From Epiperipatus broadwayi (taxonomy: Eukaryota > Onychophora > Udeonychophora > Euonychophora > Peripatidae), in assembly GCA_028023455.1 (NCBI GenBank), contig JAQFVV010006272.1:5385217-5449216 (forward strand): a stretch of DNA of 64,000 nucleotides, in the 5' to 3' direction. The translations under genes and the position numbers were made by a program. A model generated the notes under the pieces. The model did not search any database and was not told the DNA's origin. It saw nothing but the letters and a program-made list of their open reading frames with translations. Shown here piece by piece: positions 13,007-23,260 of the stretch; positions within the stretch are counted from its first letter, which is position 1, and each line of letters starts with the position of its first letter.

Positions 13007-13338
13007 GTGCAGTGCTCTCAGTCAAAATGTGTTCACAGGCAGCAGCTGAAATAGGCCAAAAGGGTTTTGGGAAACCGAAGATAAAAGAAACCATCTGGAT
13101 AGCAGTTAGATATGAAGAGTTGATTTTCCAGATTTTCCAGTGAGTTTACCAAGCGGACTGTTGCAGAGAAACAGAAGTAATTGCACCTAAAAGAAACCCA
13201 TAGTGATGGTCGCAGTGCTCTACAATGAAGCAAGATGTCTTTGCATGCAGCTGAACTGGACCGAAAACCAAAGTGTTTGGGAAACCGAGGTCAGTCGTAA
13301 CCGTCTTGAAAGCAGCCAGTCTTAAAGTACACTGATGG
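13007..13338 (+). repeat. Tandem direct repeats in U3 of the 5' LTR
   Basis: Two units of ~200 and ~130 bp share GCAGTGCTCT, GCAGCTGAA and TTTGGGAAACCGA. Repeats upstream of an LTR promoter often act as enhancers; that role is inferred here. The segment is less AT-rich than its surroundings. Confidence 0.65.
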
Positions 13339-13809
13339 AAGTGAACCAAATAGAACTTTATATTGAACTGGGTACTTTCTGTTTCAATAGTCCTATTGTG
13401 ACATTTAAAGTAAGGTCATAATTCATCGTTTATTCTTTTGTCATAAAAGTTTAAATTTCAGCACACACTTATTTTTTTTTCAAGAATAGTTTATTATTAT
13501 TATTATTATTGTTATTAAATTTGTAAGTTAAAAATATTTTTAAAAGTAAATTTTGTAAAACTTGTAACATATTTGTTTTATCTTTAGGAAAGTTTTTTTT
13601 TTTTAATTAAAATTGTTTACATTTTTTTTTTCTTTTTGGTAATTATAATCTATTATAAGAGCAGAGATTTAGTTTGTATTAATTAGTTTAAGTACTCTGG
13701 TGAGATATTTAATTAGATTGAGCGTGGTATTAAATTAGCCCTGGGCATATACTGTTTAAATAATTAAAAAAGATGAAAAACAAAGTTTACTTGGGAGATA
13801 AGAGAATTA

Positions 13810-13818
13810 TATAAATAG
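13810..13818 (+). promoter_or_regulatory. Candidate LTR TATA box
   Basis: TATAAATAG is conserved in the 3' LTR at 21101-21109 within otherwise diverged flanks. A second TATAAATAG at about 12931 lies in the unpaired part of the 5' LTR. Confidence 0.5.
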
Positions 13819-15675
13819 CCCTGAGTTTATTCAAGAGAGAATTAGCATTCATTCATTTTTTCTTCAGAAATTATTCTGACCAATTCTTCAAATTGTGATT
13901 ATTCAGAGTATTCTTCTGACATATTATTTTGCGTCAGATATTTCTTCACAAGGATTCATATTTGCTCAAAATAGAACCTCAGGTTCATGTACATGCTAAT
14001 GAGACTCTCAATGTAATTTATATAGAAGGAGTAATGTTCATTTTTGAGACGTTCAAATTTTACACTATTGGTTACTAAAACTCCAGAATGCACTGCTAAA
14101 CCTACTAAAGACAGATCCTGACCTCCTTGCTGTTCCTTCGAAGATGCCGTGATTGCCTAAACTAGAACTGTTTCAAAATATATCTCCACACTTCCATTGC
14201 CAGTACCATAGAAAAACCATTGCAGACTATTATTATTTCTATACACAAATGTGAGTATTCATCAAATGTACAGACACTATGGTAAATTTCTTTTTTATAT
14301 TCTTGCCAGGGCTAAACCTATAGTAAGTCAGAAATTATATTCCTTTGTTATTATTTTGTATTATTATATGCATTGAAGCCTTAGTGGCAAAATTTCTAGT
14401 TTGAAAATTTTACTTATCCTAGAGTTTATGACGATTAGAGTTTATATGTTTTAGGTCTTCTTTGATATTACTAACCCTTAGTAAAATGCTTTGGCAGATC
14501 TTTGTAATTTTCTTTAACTCATCTGTCCCTCTTGTATTACCCTGAAATTAATTTTAAATAAGTTTAGTTTGCACTTCATGCAAACCATAAATCTTTTGGC
14601 TGGCAGTTTATCGAGTATAATGTTCTGTTTTTCTTGGAAGAGATTTTATTTTCCATAGTTCAGATTACATAGTCCGTAATCTTTCCTTTTTGTGTGAGAC
14701 TAACCTTGGTTAGTTTAAAAATAACTGTCCATGAATGTTTTGCATAATTATGACATTCTTAGTTCCGACATTTCTTTTCTGGGCTAAGAAAAACTCGTCT
14801 GCGCTGTCCCATTGGTTCTCCACAACCATCTGTTTTTTAAACCTATATAGAAAAATGAAATTGGTTTAGGTAAACCACTAGCAGGAAGATACAAGCCCTT
14901 CATAAGCTATAGATAAGAAACAAACTTATCTGCCAGAATGTTTAATATTTACATTACTCATACACTCTTGGATGAATACGCCAATAAATCTAGGTCAAAC
15001 TTTCATATTTTGTTTGCTAGATTTATTTATTTATTTATTTCTTGAATTTAATAAACTTAAATTATTTAAAATTAGTTGGCTGACGTTTGTCCCTTTTCTC
15101 AATTGTCAGAACAATATTAACGAGCTTACTCTCCCTGGGTCTGGTCAGTGCAAACCAACACCCTCATTAACTTTTGATCATGCCAAATAAATTTCCCATG
15201 TGATGTGATGTACTGTAGCTTCTTCCTAAATGAAGCTACTTAATTTTACATTCCCCAGTCTAAGTTTTCCCATATCCTGTTCCATCCCATTTCCATAGTG
15301 ATCTGATAGCACCCTCCATGATCAAAAATAATAAATAACCATCCGATACAATGGTATTATAATTTTAGTGCAGCCAACACTGGGCTTCGAGTTTAAAGCC
15401 CATGTGAGATTTTGTTTGGACAGTCGAGAAATATTTTGTGTAGGAGGCAACAGTTTAGGTTACTTGGTGTATTATTGGAACAGCTTGGTGTAGGGATTCG
15501 TCTTTCAATATCACAAGAATAAATAATTAAATAGCATTTTTCTTTTAGATTTATTTTAAAAGAAAGAGAAGTAATAAATAAATATTAAAAGTTTTTTTTC
15601 TCTCTTTAAGTAAAAATAAATAAACAGTTAAGAGGTGTTTTCTTTAAATTTATATTGTACTTCGATAGTTTAAAG

Positions 15676-16406
15676 CAGTGACCTTCAACCCCCGGGCCGC
15701 AGAAGTTTTTTATCGGTCCGTGATAGACTGGCAGAAAAGTTTGAAATAACAAAATAATAAGATTTTAAACTTTTAATTAATATAAACAATTTTTATTTAT
15801 TTTTTCATTGCGTTTTTACCTGATTTAAAAAAAAGAAACAGAATGAAAACAAAATCTAATCAATCATACATAAATTAATTTGTTTTTCTATTTATCACAG
15901 ATGGTTTATGGGGGTAAATTTTTTATTATTTTTCTAAAAAATTCAAAATTAAAAAAAAAAAGTTTTTTATTATACAAACTTCTTATATATATATAACTTC
16001 ATCTCAATTACAGATATTACATTTATCATAATCATTATCATGTGATTATACTAGCTGGGATATTTCCCAACATTCAGGTGAATAACATTTTATTCTTGCA
16101 TGTTTTAACAATGAAATAATAAATGTAGAAATGTAAGCACATTAATGAGAATGTTTGTTATTGTACTGTTTTCTGTAGCAGTGTAACTGTGCAACTCGAA
16201 AAAGGGTGTTCAGCATGTGAAGGTAAGCAACACCATACACAGTAACTAGTGTGCTGTTTGGTCAGTTATAACAATTATGCTCATCTAAGGCTAAGCAGTT
16301 TACATCTTTAAAAAAATTGATCTGTAAATCCGTAAACTTCTGCCAATCCGCGAAACATTATACATATTTTTGCGGTCCACAGGTGTGAAAAGGTTGAAGA
16401 CCACTG
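15676..16406. mobile_element. hAT-type MITE inserted in the retrotransposon
   Basis: A 731-bp non-autonomous element. The ends are CAGTGACCTTCAACCCC and the inverse of AAGGTTGAAGACCACTG, which is the CAGTGGTNNTCAACC signature of Charlie-like hAT transposons. The 8-bp target duplication is GTTTAAAG / ATTTAAAG at 15668-15675 and 16407-16414. GC-richer blocks sit at both ends; the middle is AT-rich with no coding capacity. An autonomous partner would need a different transposase from the one at 45.5-49.0 kb, whose termini differ. Confidence 0.88.
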
Positions 16407-16439
16407 ATTTAAAGTAAAAGTTAAATATACTTGGATTTT

Positions 16440-17700
16440 TGTCTTGTCATAAAAATGGAAGGCAGCATAGAAATTAGTAGGGGATAGGGTTAGAAGAAAG
16501 CCTGGTTACATTTAAAAACCCTCAAATTGTGGGAAAAAAAGAGAGTGAGATACAGATGATGATGAATATGATGAAGATGATAATAGAAATGAAACGAAGT
16601 CAGATGGACATGATCAAGGCTGAGATGAGAGAAATGCATCAAGAAATAAATGAAGAAATAAGTGAATTCAGAGCAAATGAGAGAAATGAGATGTGAAATA
16701 ATGGGTACAGTTGGGGGAAATCAGGTAGTGATTGAAATAGTAGAGAAAGAGTTGAGTAAAGATAGGCAGGAAGTGAAAATAGTAAAAAAAATGTGAAAAA
16801 AAGTGAAAAATGAGTTAGAGCAAGATAGTGATAGAACAGGTAATTTAAAAAAGAAGATAGTACAGGTGGAAGGGTCTGCAAAAAGTGGATAGACATAAAT
16901 AAAACAACAGAAGTACAATTGGAGATGTTAAATGAAGAACGAATTAAAAAAAAAATAGAGCAGGGGATAGATGTTGTTGTCAGAAAGTTAGAAAAGATGT
17001 TTCAAGCCAAAGAAGAAAATAAGGATAATTTGAAAACAGAGGTGCAACAAATGTGTGTTGATATAAAGAAATGGCTCGAATATAGGCTAGCTGGAATAGA
17101 GAATAAGCATAGGGTGTTTAATACCAAAAACAAACAGTATGAAATAGAAAATGAGTATAGAGTCAGGAAGTAAAAGGCAGGAGGGACCCACCAGCAAATT
17201 CTTGGAAAAACAATTTCTCATTGAAATATTTAAGGCTGAGGTGGGAGAAATCCCTAAGTCACTTAGAAAGTCTGGTTAGCTTGTTTCGGGTTCAAGACTG
17301 GTCTGATGGAGATAAAGTCATGCTCGCCAGTAGCCATCTCCAGGGAACAGTCTTGGATTGGTGGCACACTTTGTATACCAAATCCCCAGACATTTGAAGG
17401 ATACAGACATGCTATTCTGAGGACATTCTGGAGCGAAACCAACCCAGGAGAGATATTACAGCATCCGCGGAGAAACACACACCTAATTTTTTTTAGGAAG
17501 GTTATCAAGTGAAAATCATTAATGGCATTTCCTCTTTCAGATGACCATATAAGAACCATCCGACAATATGCCATCAACCATGCAACAAATGATGATAAGC
17601 AGCAGTGGTCGATCAATAGAGGAAATGTCCGAATTTTTTTTAACACTGCTAGATTATGGCAACATAGCTAAAGAACCTAAAGACAGGTTTACTAGGGTAG
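16440..17700 (+). pseudogene. Gag remnant of the LTR retrotransposon
   Basis: This encodes, in fragments, the structural protein of the element. The N-terminal half is strongly charged and heptad-like. One open stretch runs 16919-17173 (84 residues, rich in K, E and Q) and probably formed a coiled coil. Downstream, two overlapping frames between about 17230 and 17640 contain capsid-like residues, including GDKVMLASSHLQGTVLDWW, which matches the pattern of Ty3/Gypsy capsids (hydrophobic residues, then G.A.DWW). Frameshifts and stops interrupt it repeatedly. No zinc knuckle and no protease follow before the polypurine tract at 17890. Confidence 0.6.
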
Positions 17701-17889
17701 ACCACCAAGGTGATCAAAGGTTCCGTTAAAAGGAACCGCCTGACCGAGTTTAGCCTTTTAGCAGAGTCGGACTTTTAACGAAAATAACTTCTTTATCATT
17801 CATGGATTATGAGATTGGAGACAGATAATTTGTAAAATAAGATAATGGCTTTAAGCAAAACAGGATAAACATTCAGCCAGGATTTCTAC

Positions 17890-17901
17890 AAGGGGGTTAG
17901 A
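17890..17901 (+). other. Candidate polypurine tract
   Basis: AAGGGGGTTAGA lies immediately before TGTGTAAAAG, which I take as the start of the 3' LTR. Plus-strand DNA synthesis in LTR elements is primed from such a tract. The same LTR start motif (TGTKWAAAA-like) opens the 5' copy. Confidence 0.5.
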
Positions 17902-18048
17902 TGTGTAAAAGTTTTTTTAAAAAAATAGCAAAGAAATGCTTTTCATTTTTTTAATGGGGTGATTGTGTAGTTGAACCAGATACTTTCCATTTCAATAGTT
18001 CCATCGCGATATTTAAAGTAAGGTCATAGTTCATAGTTTATTATTATT

Positions 18049-18548
18049 ACATTCATATCGGCTTTTTCAAACCAAATTGTGCAAACGCTTTTTGCGAGTG
18101 TTAAATAATAAATGAATACCCTCTGACCCATACAAGATATAGAATTTATGCAGCAATAAAAGGAATCCTCTTATTACTAAGACTCAAATATTTATATATG
18201 AGCAAATCTGAAGTACTGGCACAGAAGGTGTGACTATAGAACAGTCACTTTGAATTACTATATATAACTTATGAATGAATGACGCCGATGAAATTTACTA
18301 GAATTTACTGAACGTCATTCCAACTGAAATTATATATAGTAATTCAAAGTGACCGTTCTATAGTCACACCTTCTGTGCCAGTACTTCAGATTTGCTCATA
18401 TATAAATATTTGAGTCATAGTAATAAGAGGATTCCTTTTATTGCTGCATAAATTCTATATCTTGTATGGGTCAGAGGGTATTCATTTATTATTTAACACT
18501 CGCAAAAAGCGTTTGCACAATTTGGTTTGAAAAAGCCGATATGAATGT
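18049..18548. mobile_element. ~500-bp near-perfect palindrome
   Basis: The arms of about 220 bp run 18049-18269 and 18328-18548, and I count only about two mismatches. The ~58-bp centre itself contains an inverted GAATGACG / CGTCATTC. It sits in a (TTA)n tract of the 3' LTR; the 5' LTR has the same tract uninterrupted at 13492-13518. About 40 bp of unpaired sequence (18549-18590) lies between the right arm and the resumed TTA tract. No coding capacity. A transcript across it would fold into a long double-stranded hairpin. Confidence 0.85.
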
Positions 18549-18678
18549 GATTACAATTGTATACAGACGCTATAAAAAATAAATGCTGATTTATTATTAT
18601 TATTATTAAATTTGTAATTTAAAAATAAAATATTTTTAAAAGTCAATTTTGTAAAACTTTTATCATATTTGTTTTATC

Positions 18679-20868
18679 GTTTGTTTTCTATTCCCTGGTG
18701 TTAGCCATGAGATGTCGCTATTTCTAGGTGAATTCCTAAAAATATACTGTTTCACCGGCATTCACCCAACAAAAGAGGAAATCTACGTTATAAATGCAAA
18801 AAAGAGTCCTCACATTATGTTGGACGGCAACAGAAGCCAACACAAAGAGACTTCTTTCTATGATAAAACATAGACTTCCCGATGGCTGCTGGTTATGGCT
18901 ATTTTCTATGCTAAAAGCCAAGAGAAATGCCTTTATTGGCTGCCGTAGTTGATTTTGTTAATCATTTTATCGTAATAGTAGAATATCTATTTTCTCTGTA
19001 GTTTTGTGTGAGAGTTTGTGTATTTGAGCCAGTCGTAGTTTTTTAAAATTTGATTAGACATATTTTTTTTTAAATTTGCTGTAACTTACTTTACTGTTGT
19101 AAGTTTAGTAATAATGTCCTGAAGATTCCATTACGAATGGATAACCCTCAAAAATTGCTTTTAAGGATGCGGAACGGCAAAAATTTCGAGGATCACGCGA
19201 AAAGTAACATTTTCATGAGAATTCATCCATGACAAGTTACTTTTGATATATATAACACAAACAAAAACAATCCAGGTTCTAATTATTAATAATTACTTGT
19301 CCAAAAAAGAAAATTAGTCAGGTATTATTTTTTTTACATTTATTATTTTAAAATAAGATTCGTTTTTATATCTACACACTAACAAAAACAAACAAGTTCC
19401 TGATTAATTACTGTCTAAAAAAAAAAAAAAAAAAGAAAGCAAATTAAACGGGGTTTGATTTTTAAATGTAATATTTGAATTACGGAATTTTTTATATATA
19501 CACAAGATTTACAAAAAAAAAAAAAAAAGAACCCCACTTTCTGATTAATTACTGTCAAAAAAAACGCAAATTAGTCGGCTATCATTTTTAAATTTAGTAT
19601 TTAAATAACGCTAGCTTTTTATATAGACACACTAACAAAACCAACCCACTTTCTGATTCATTACTATCCCCCAAAAAAGAAAGCAAATTAGTCGGCTATC
19701 ATTTTTCAATTGAGTCTTTCAATGACAGTCCTTTTTAGATATACACACTAACAAAAAGAACTCTCTGATTAATTACTGTCGCAAAAAAAAAAAAAGCAAA
19801 TTAGTTGATGGATATCATTTTAAAATTGTAGTGTGAATTTTTTCAATGTTGTGGTTAAATTGAATCATGTAGAATTACGTATTATTTTCGATTGAAAAAA
19901 AGATCGTAACTTTTTATATATACACACAAAGAAAATAAAACCCACTTTCTGATTAATTATTGTCAATACCCAAAAAAAAAAAGTTATTCGCGGGTATCAT
20001 TTTTAAATTTAGTATTTCAATAATATTACGGCTTTTGATAAAATCTACATGCTAATAAAAACAATCCACTTTCAGATTCATTACTGTCCAAAAAAAAAAA
20101 TTGCAACATAGTCGGGTATCATTTTGAAATGTAGTATTTCAAGAACGGTACTTTTTATATATATACACACAAAAAGAATCCACTTTCTAATTAATTACTG
20201 TCCAAAAATATAAAAAAAGAAAGAGCAAATTAGTCGGGTATCATTTGTAAATTTAGCATGAATGTAGCAATTTTGTGTAAATTGAATTTAAAAAAATGTA
20301 GAATTGCGTCTTATTTTTGATTTAAAAAAACCTGTAACTTTTGACAGATACACACAAACAAAACTACCCATTTTATGATTAATTATTGTCCAAAAAACGT
20401 CAATTATTCGGGCATCATTTTAAAATTGAATGTGAATTTCTAAATTTTTTTTTTTTTAAAATAGTAATATTATTTACTAATAGTAGTCAGGTTTCAAATC
20501 TAAATTGTAGTATATAAATTACATTACTTTTTATATCTTTATAATTACCTATTGGTTTTTAATAAAATTCTTTATTTACTCTTAAAAAAATACACATAAA
20601 CTAAAAAAAAAAAATTAGAAAAACACCGTAACTTTAAAGACACCCACACACACAAACTAAAAAAAACAAAAACAATATAAGATTAATAAACATTTACAAA
20701 AATGAAAGACTAACATCATATAGTATTAGTTACTAGAATATTTTATTAGAAATCTAAATCAGATATTTTTATATAAAATCAATCACAGGCCCGGAATCGT
20801 TATATGTATATGTTTTCGGTTAGCATCAACGCCATCTCGAGGCTAACACCAGGGAATAGAAAACAACC
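18679..20868. mobile_element. 2.19-kb non-autonomous DNA transposon
   Basis: The terminal inverted repeats share TTGTTTTCTATTCCCTGG, continuing TGTTAGCC and AGATG (about 40 bp with few differences). The 8-bp target duplication GTTTTATC is exact at 18671-18678 and 20869-20876, and the uninterrupted site survives in the 5' LTR near 13578. Eight-base duplications occur in hAT, Zisupton and some other superfamilies; the terminal bases GKTTG match none of these that I know. No transposase frame is seen. Most of the interior is a degenerate tandem array. Confidence 0.88.
19240..20430 (+). repeat. Tandem array inside the DNA transposon
   Basis: About nine diverged units of ~115-130 bp. Each carries a TTTTTATATATACACA-like start, CTTTCTGATTAATTACTG, an A-tract of varying length, AAATTAGTCGGGTATCATTT, and TTAGTATTTCAATAACG. 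Two units (near 19732 and 20152) are longer, about 180-187 bp, with the same extra GTAGAATTRCGT...TTATTTT segment at about 19870 and 20302. This gives a higher-order period of about 430 bp. Confidence 0.82.
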
Positions 20869-22610
20869 GTTTTATCTTTAAAAAAATTTTTTTTTTTAAT
20901 TAAAAGTTGTTTACATTTTTTTTTTCTTTTTGGTAATTATAAACTATTTTAAGAGCAGAGATTTAGTTTGTATTAATTAGTTTAAATACTCTGGTGAGAT
21001 ATTTAATTAGATTGAGCATGGTATTAAATTAGCCGTGGTCATATACTGTTTAAATAATTAAAAAAGATAAAAAACAAAGTTTACGTGGGAGATAAGAGTA
21101 TATAAATAGTCCTGAGTTTAGGACGAGAGGATTGGCATTCATTTATTTCTTCAGAAATTATTATTCTGACTGATTCTTCAAATTGTGATTATTCAGAGTA
21201 TTCTGCATCAGATATTTCTTCACAAGGATTCATATTTGCTCCTGATAGCGAACCTCAGGTTCGTGTACATGCTAATGAGACTCTCAATGTAATTTATGTT
21301 CATTTTAGAGATGTTCAAAATTTTAAGCCATTGGTTACGAAAAACTTCAGAATGCACTGCTAAGCCTACTAAAGACGGATCCTGACCTCCTTGCTGTTCC
21401 TTTGAAGATGCCGTGATTGCCTAAACTAGAACTGTTTCAAATATGTCTCCACATTCCTACCACCAGTACCAGAGAAAAACCACTGCAGACTTATTATTTC
21501 TATATACAAATGTGAGTACTCACCAAACGTACGGACACTACGATAAATTTCCTGTTTATATTCTTGCTAGGGTTAAACCTAGTGACTCCACTCAATCTTT
21601 ATAGCAAGTCAGAAATTGTATTCCTTTCTTATCATTTTATGTATTATTCTTTTATTATATGGATTCCTAGTTTGAAAATTTTATTTATCCTAGAGTGTAT
21701 GACGAGTAGAGTTTATATGTTTAATGTCATCTTTGATATTACTAATGCTTAGTAAAATGCTTTGGCAGATCTTTATACTCACCTGTCCCTCTTGTATTAC
21801 CCTGAAATTAATTTTAAATAAGCTTAGTTTGCACTTCATGCAGACCATATATCTTTTGGCTGGCAGTTTATAGAGTATATTGTTCTGTTTTTCTTGGTAG
21901 AGATTTTATTTTCCATAATTCAGATTACATAATCCATAATCTTTCCTTTTTGTGTGAGACTAACCTTGGCTAGTTTAACCATATCTGTCTATGAGAGTTT
22001 TGCAGAATTATGACATTCTTAGTTCTGATGTTTCTTTTCCGGGCTAAGAAAAGCTTGTCTGTGCTGTCCCGTTGGTTCTCCGCACCCATCCGTTTTTTTT
22101 GTAAATCTCTATAGAAAAATGGAATTGATTTAGGTGAACCGCAGACAGGAAGATATAAGCCCTTTTTAACTTAAAGATGAGAAACGAACTTATCTGCCAG
22201 AGTGTTTAATATTTACATTACTCATATACACTCTTGGATGAATTTGCCAATAAATCTAGGTCAAACTTTCATATTTTGTTTACTAGATTTTTTTTCCCCT
22301 GAATTTAATAACCTTAAATTATTTAAAATTAGCTTGGCTGATGTTTGACTCTTTTCTCAATTATCTGAACAATATTAACAAGCTCTTGCTCTTCCTGGAT
22401 CTGGTCGGTGCAAACCATCATCCTCATTAACTTTTGATCATGGTAAATAAATTTTCCAGGTACACAGTGATCTGGTGGCACCCTCCATGATCAAAAGGAA
22501 TAAATAACCATCCGGTACAATATATATTTGCAAGTATAGCAGACTGTTCGCTATTCTTACTATTTATTATTTTGTTTGTTGGTACTTAGAATGCTTGCAT
22601 TTTGAATATA

Positions 22611-22830
22611 AAGACAACTGCCCTTAAACAATAAATGTGAAAATTCATCTTTATATATGGTCTAATACACTTATATAGACACCAAAGATTGCAATTTGAT
22701 TACAAGAAATGAAATTATTAATTCAAAGAAGTTTAAATAAAGCTCATTAACAGGTAAACATAACATGTTCTAAAAGCAGACTAACAAATAGTCAATTATA
22801 ACTTTTAAACTGCACTTCAACTATATTGTA
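22611..22830 (+). repeat. Resumed third unit of the ~290-bp repeat
   Basis: This continues the repeat broken at 12598 and aligns with 12000-12205 and 12265-12475 (AACAGGTAAAYATAAC, CTAACAAATAGTCAATTATA). It is cut short again at CAACTATAT by the GC-richer block that follows. Confidence 0.82.
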
Positions 22831-22831
22831 A

Positions 22832-23260
22832 CCGGCTGCTTATTCAACCGATCATATAGGGATTGAGAGCGCCGAAATAAACATGATATAGCGTAAAGCT
22901 TTATTTAATTTCCTATATCGCCAGTTGTTCATTATCAACACAAGGGGGCGCCAGATACGATGATTTAATTTACAATTTAATTTCTCGCATCACCTTACGT
23001 CATATCAAAACGATTTCGAAGTCTTATCCCGCCCATAAGCTCAAACTCCCAGCATGGACCAATAAGGGTCACTCAGGGTCGCGATGAAATTATTTCAAGA
23101 ATATCATTCTGGTAAAAGACACAATAATAACCAATAGAGAAGAAGCTTGATTGGTTTATAGATCGGTCCGAGTATTGGACCGAGATATTGGCTATTTGCA
23201 ACTAGTACGAATGTTTGATTTATGCGTCCTTATACAAAAAAATTAGAAGCTTGTAATATC
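22832..23260. mobile_element. GC-rich LTR-like insertion
   Basis: A CpG-containing block, sharply less AT-rich than its surroundings, begins TGTAACCGGCTGC directly after the truncated repeat unit. TGTAACCGG starts (or CCGGTTACA ends) are common in Ty3/Gypsy LTRs. GGGGGCGCCAGATACG near 22944 resembles an LTR/primer-site boundary read on the minus strand. I could not find the second LTR, the far end or a target duplication, so the extent is approximate. It could also be a promoter-like CpG region. Confidence 0.35.

Larger units (their letters stand above)
12599..15372 (+). repeat. 5' LTR of the retrotransposon
   Basis: The LTR reaches from the target duplication to about 15350-15372. From about 13357 it matches the 3' LTR through landmarks such as AAGAGCAGAGATTTAGTTTG, a TATAAATAG box and AATAAATAACCATCCG. 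The first ~750 bp (12640-13356) have no partner in the 3' copy, so they were either deleted there or inserted here. Just after TATTATAATTTT at about 15370, AGTGCAGCCAACACTGGGC resembles a worn primer binding site when compared with the related copy at 34192. Confidence 0.7.
12599..22610 (+). mobile_element. LTR retrotransposon, nested and internally deleted
   Basis: A 10-kb block inserted in a repeat unit, with the 5-bp target duplication AAGAC at 12594-12598 and 22611-22615. It starts TGTTATTTTT. Two long direct repeats (LTRs) share sequence from about 13357/17964 to 15352/22521. A gag remnant lies between them, and a polypurine tract precedes the 3' LTR. No protease, reverse transcriptase or integrase is visible, so most of pol has been deleted. 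Three other elements have inserted since: a hAT-type MITE (15676), a palindrome (18049) and a DNA transposon (18679). The capsid-like residues of gag suggest the Ty3/Gypsy group, but without pol this is inference. Confidence 0.75.
17902..22610 (+). repeat. 3' LTR, enlarged by two insertions
   Basis: Without the palindrome (18049 to about 18590) and the DNA transposon (18679-20868), this LTR is about 2 kb. It lacks most of the first 750 bp present in the 5' LTR. The last ~90 bp (22521-22610) have no clear match after TACAAT in the 5' copy, so the exact 3' boundary of the LTR is uncertain even though the target duplication fixes the end of the block. Confidence 0.7.

Noticed and set aside
19240-20430. 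Centromeric satellite
   Set aside because: The array is confined between the inverted ends of one transposon and has only about nine diverged units.
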